Assembly (NCBI GenBank): GCA_016789265.1
Contig: JAEUQK010000025.1
Location: 1 to 64,000, forward strand
Reading direction: 5' to 3'
DNA length: 64,000 nucleotides
DNA from: Blastocatellia bacterium
GTDB lineage: Bacteria; Acidobacteriota; Blastocatellia; Pyrinomonadales; Pyrinomonadaceae
Both the position numbers and the translations under genes were made by a program. Positions 63,882 to 64,000 of this stretch are shown here, in pieces. The notes under the pieces were generated by a model, which saw only the letters and a list, made by a program, of their open reading frames with translations, was not told the DNA's origin and ran no database searches. Numbering within the stretch: the first letter of the stretch is position 1; the number at the start of each line of letters is the position of its first letter.

Positions 63882-64000
63882 AGTTTGAATATGCTCGGAC
63901 GCTGGCCAGTTTATTCCGTCTTTGAGAGCCAACGGCAAAGTGCTAAAATCAAGTTTTGTCCAATAGCCCGGTTTTTGCGCTATGCAGCCTGCACGAAAGA

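Noticed and set aside
63982..64000. start of a further plus-strand gene at the right edge
   Set aside because: An ATG is followed by six codons only; no ribosome-binding site and nothing to judge.

Overview
The window looks like chromosome of an Acidobacteriota member, probably Blastocatellia (inference). The clues are a VWA protein of the 'VWFA-related Acidobacterial domain' type (47061-48317), an Oar-like TonB receptor with an N-terminal carboxypeptidase-regulatory-like domain (34209-37259), System II cytochrome c biogenesis (ResB/CcsA), secreted META and DUF5005-like proteins, and roughly 50% GC.

Left edge (1-410): the right-hand end of a probable integrated element. A cut-off minus-strand gene is followed by a displaced 3' piece of a tRNA-Thr gene (311-366) that still carries its terminator. 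Region 473-6712 is a tight minus-strand operon: a GltD-like flavoprotein, pyruvate:ferredoxin oxidoreductase (nifJ) and a dihydroorotate-dehydrogenase-like protein.

Redox locus (7091-23847): a lactate-dehydrogenase-like protein that has lost its catalytic residues, a UspA protein, a Crp/Fnr regulator with clustered cysteines and a cNMP-binding-domain protein without HTH come first. Next is a plus-strand arm: decaheme MtrA/DmsE-type cytochrome, MtrB/PioB-like porin, and a nonaheme c / diheme b fusion with the architecture of Geobacter CbcL. Convergent to it is a minus-strand arm: two nonaheme cytochromes, a small cytochrome c, and an ImcH-like NapC-type cytochrome. ResB, CcsA and a TPR protein follow and would serve heme attachment. 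I count 46 heme-binding motifs within about 10 kb. CRP-type palindromes (TGTGA-N6-TCACA) lie in front of these units, in two cases at the distance expected for activation from a -10 box. The simplest model is a regulated respiratory conduit: menaquinol to CbcL-like or ImcH-like inner-membrane cytochromes, then periplasmic multihemes, then the MtrAB-like outer-membrane conduit.

Sugar-acid locus (23915-42559): an uninterrupted run of 11 minus-strand genes behind a ROK regulator. It holds a sodium symporter, two SDRs, a signal-less sugar-binding protein, a TonB receptor, a GH38 enzyme, a six-hairpin glycosidase, an esterase, a glucarate-dehydratase-like enolase, a DUF5005-like protein and an FAH-family hydrolase. 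SDR plus enolase-superfamily dehydratase plus FAH hydrolase is the signature of a non-phosphorylative (diketo-hydrolase) deoxysugar pathway ending in pyruvate plus an aldehyde or hydroxy acid.

Right part (42786-63881): mostly housekeeping and conserved genes (PLP decarboxylase, META protein, VWA protein, TIGR03960-type radical SAM, glmM-aroB, acyl-CoA dehydrogenase, M24 peptidase, moeA-methyltransferase-moaC, M50 protein, L,D-transpeptidase, DUF1223). Points of interest are a structured 630-bp gene-free stretch with a sigma-54-type promoter (44521-45150), an ORF split by one amber codon (46175-46978), and three convergent gene pairs whose stop codons touch or overlap.
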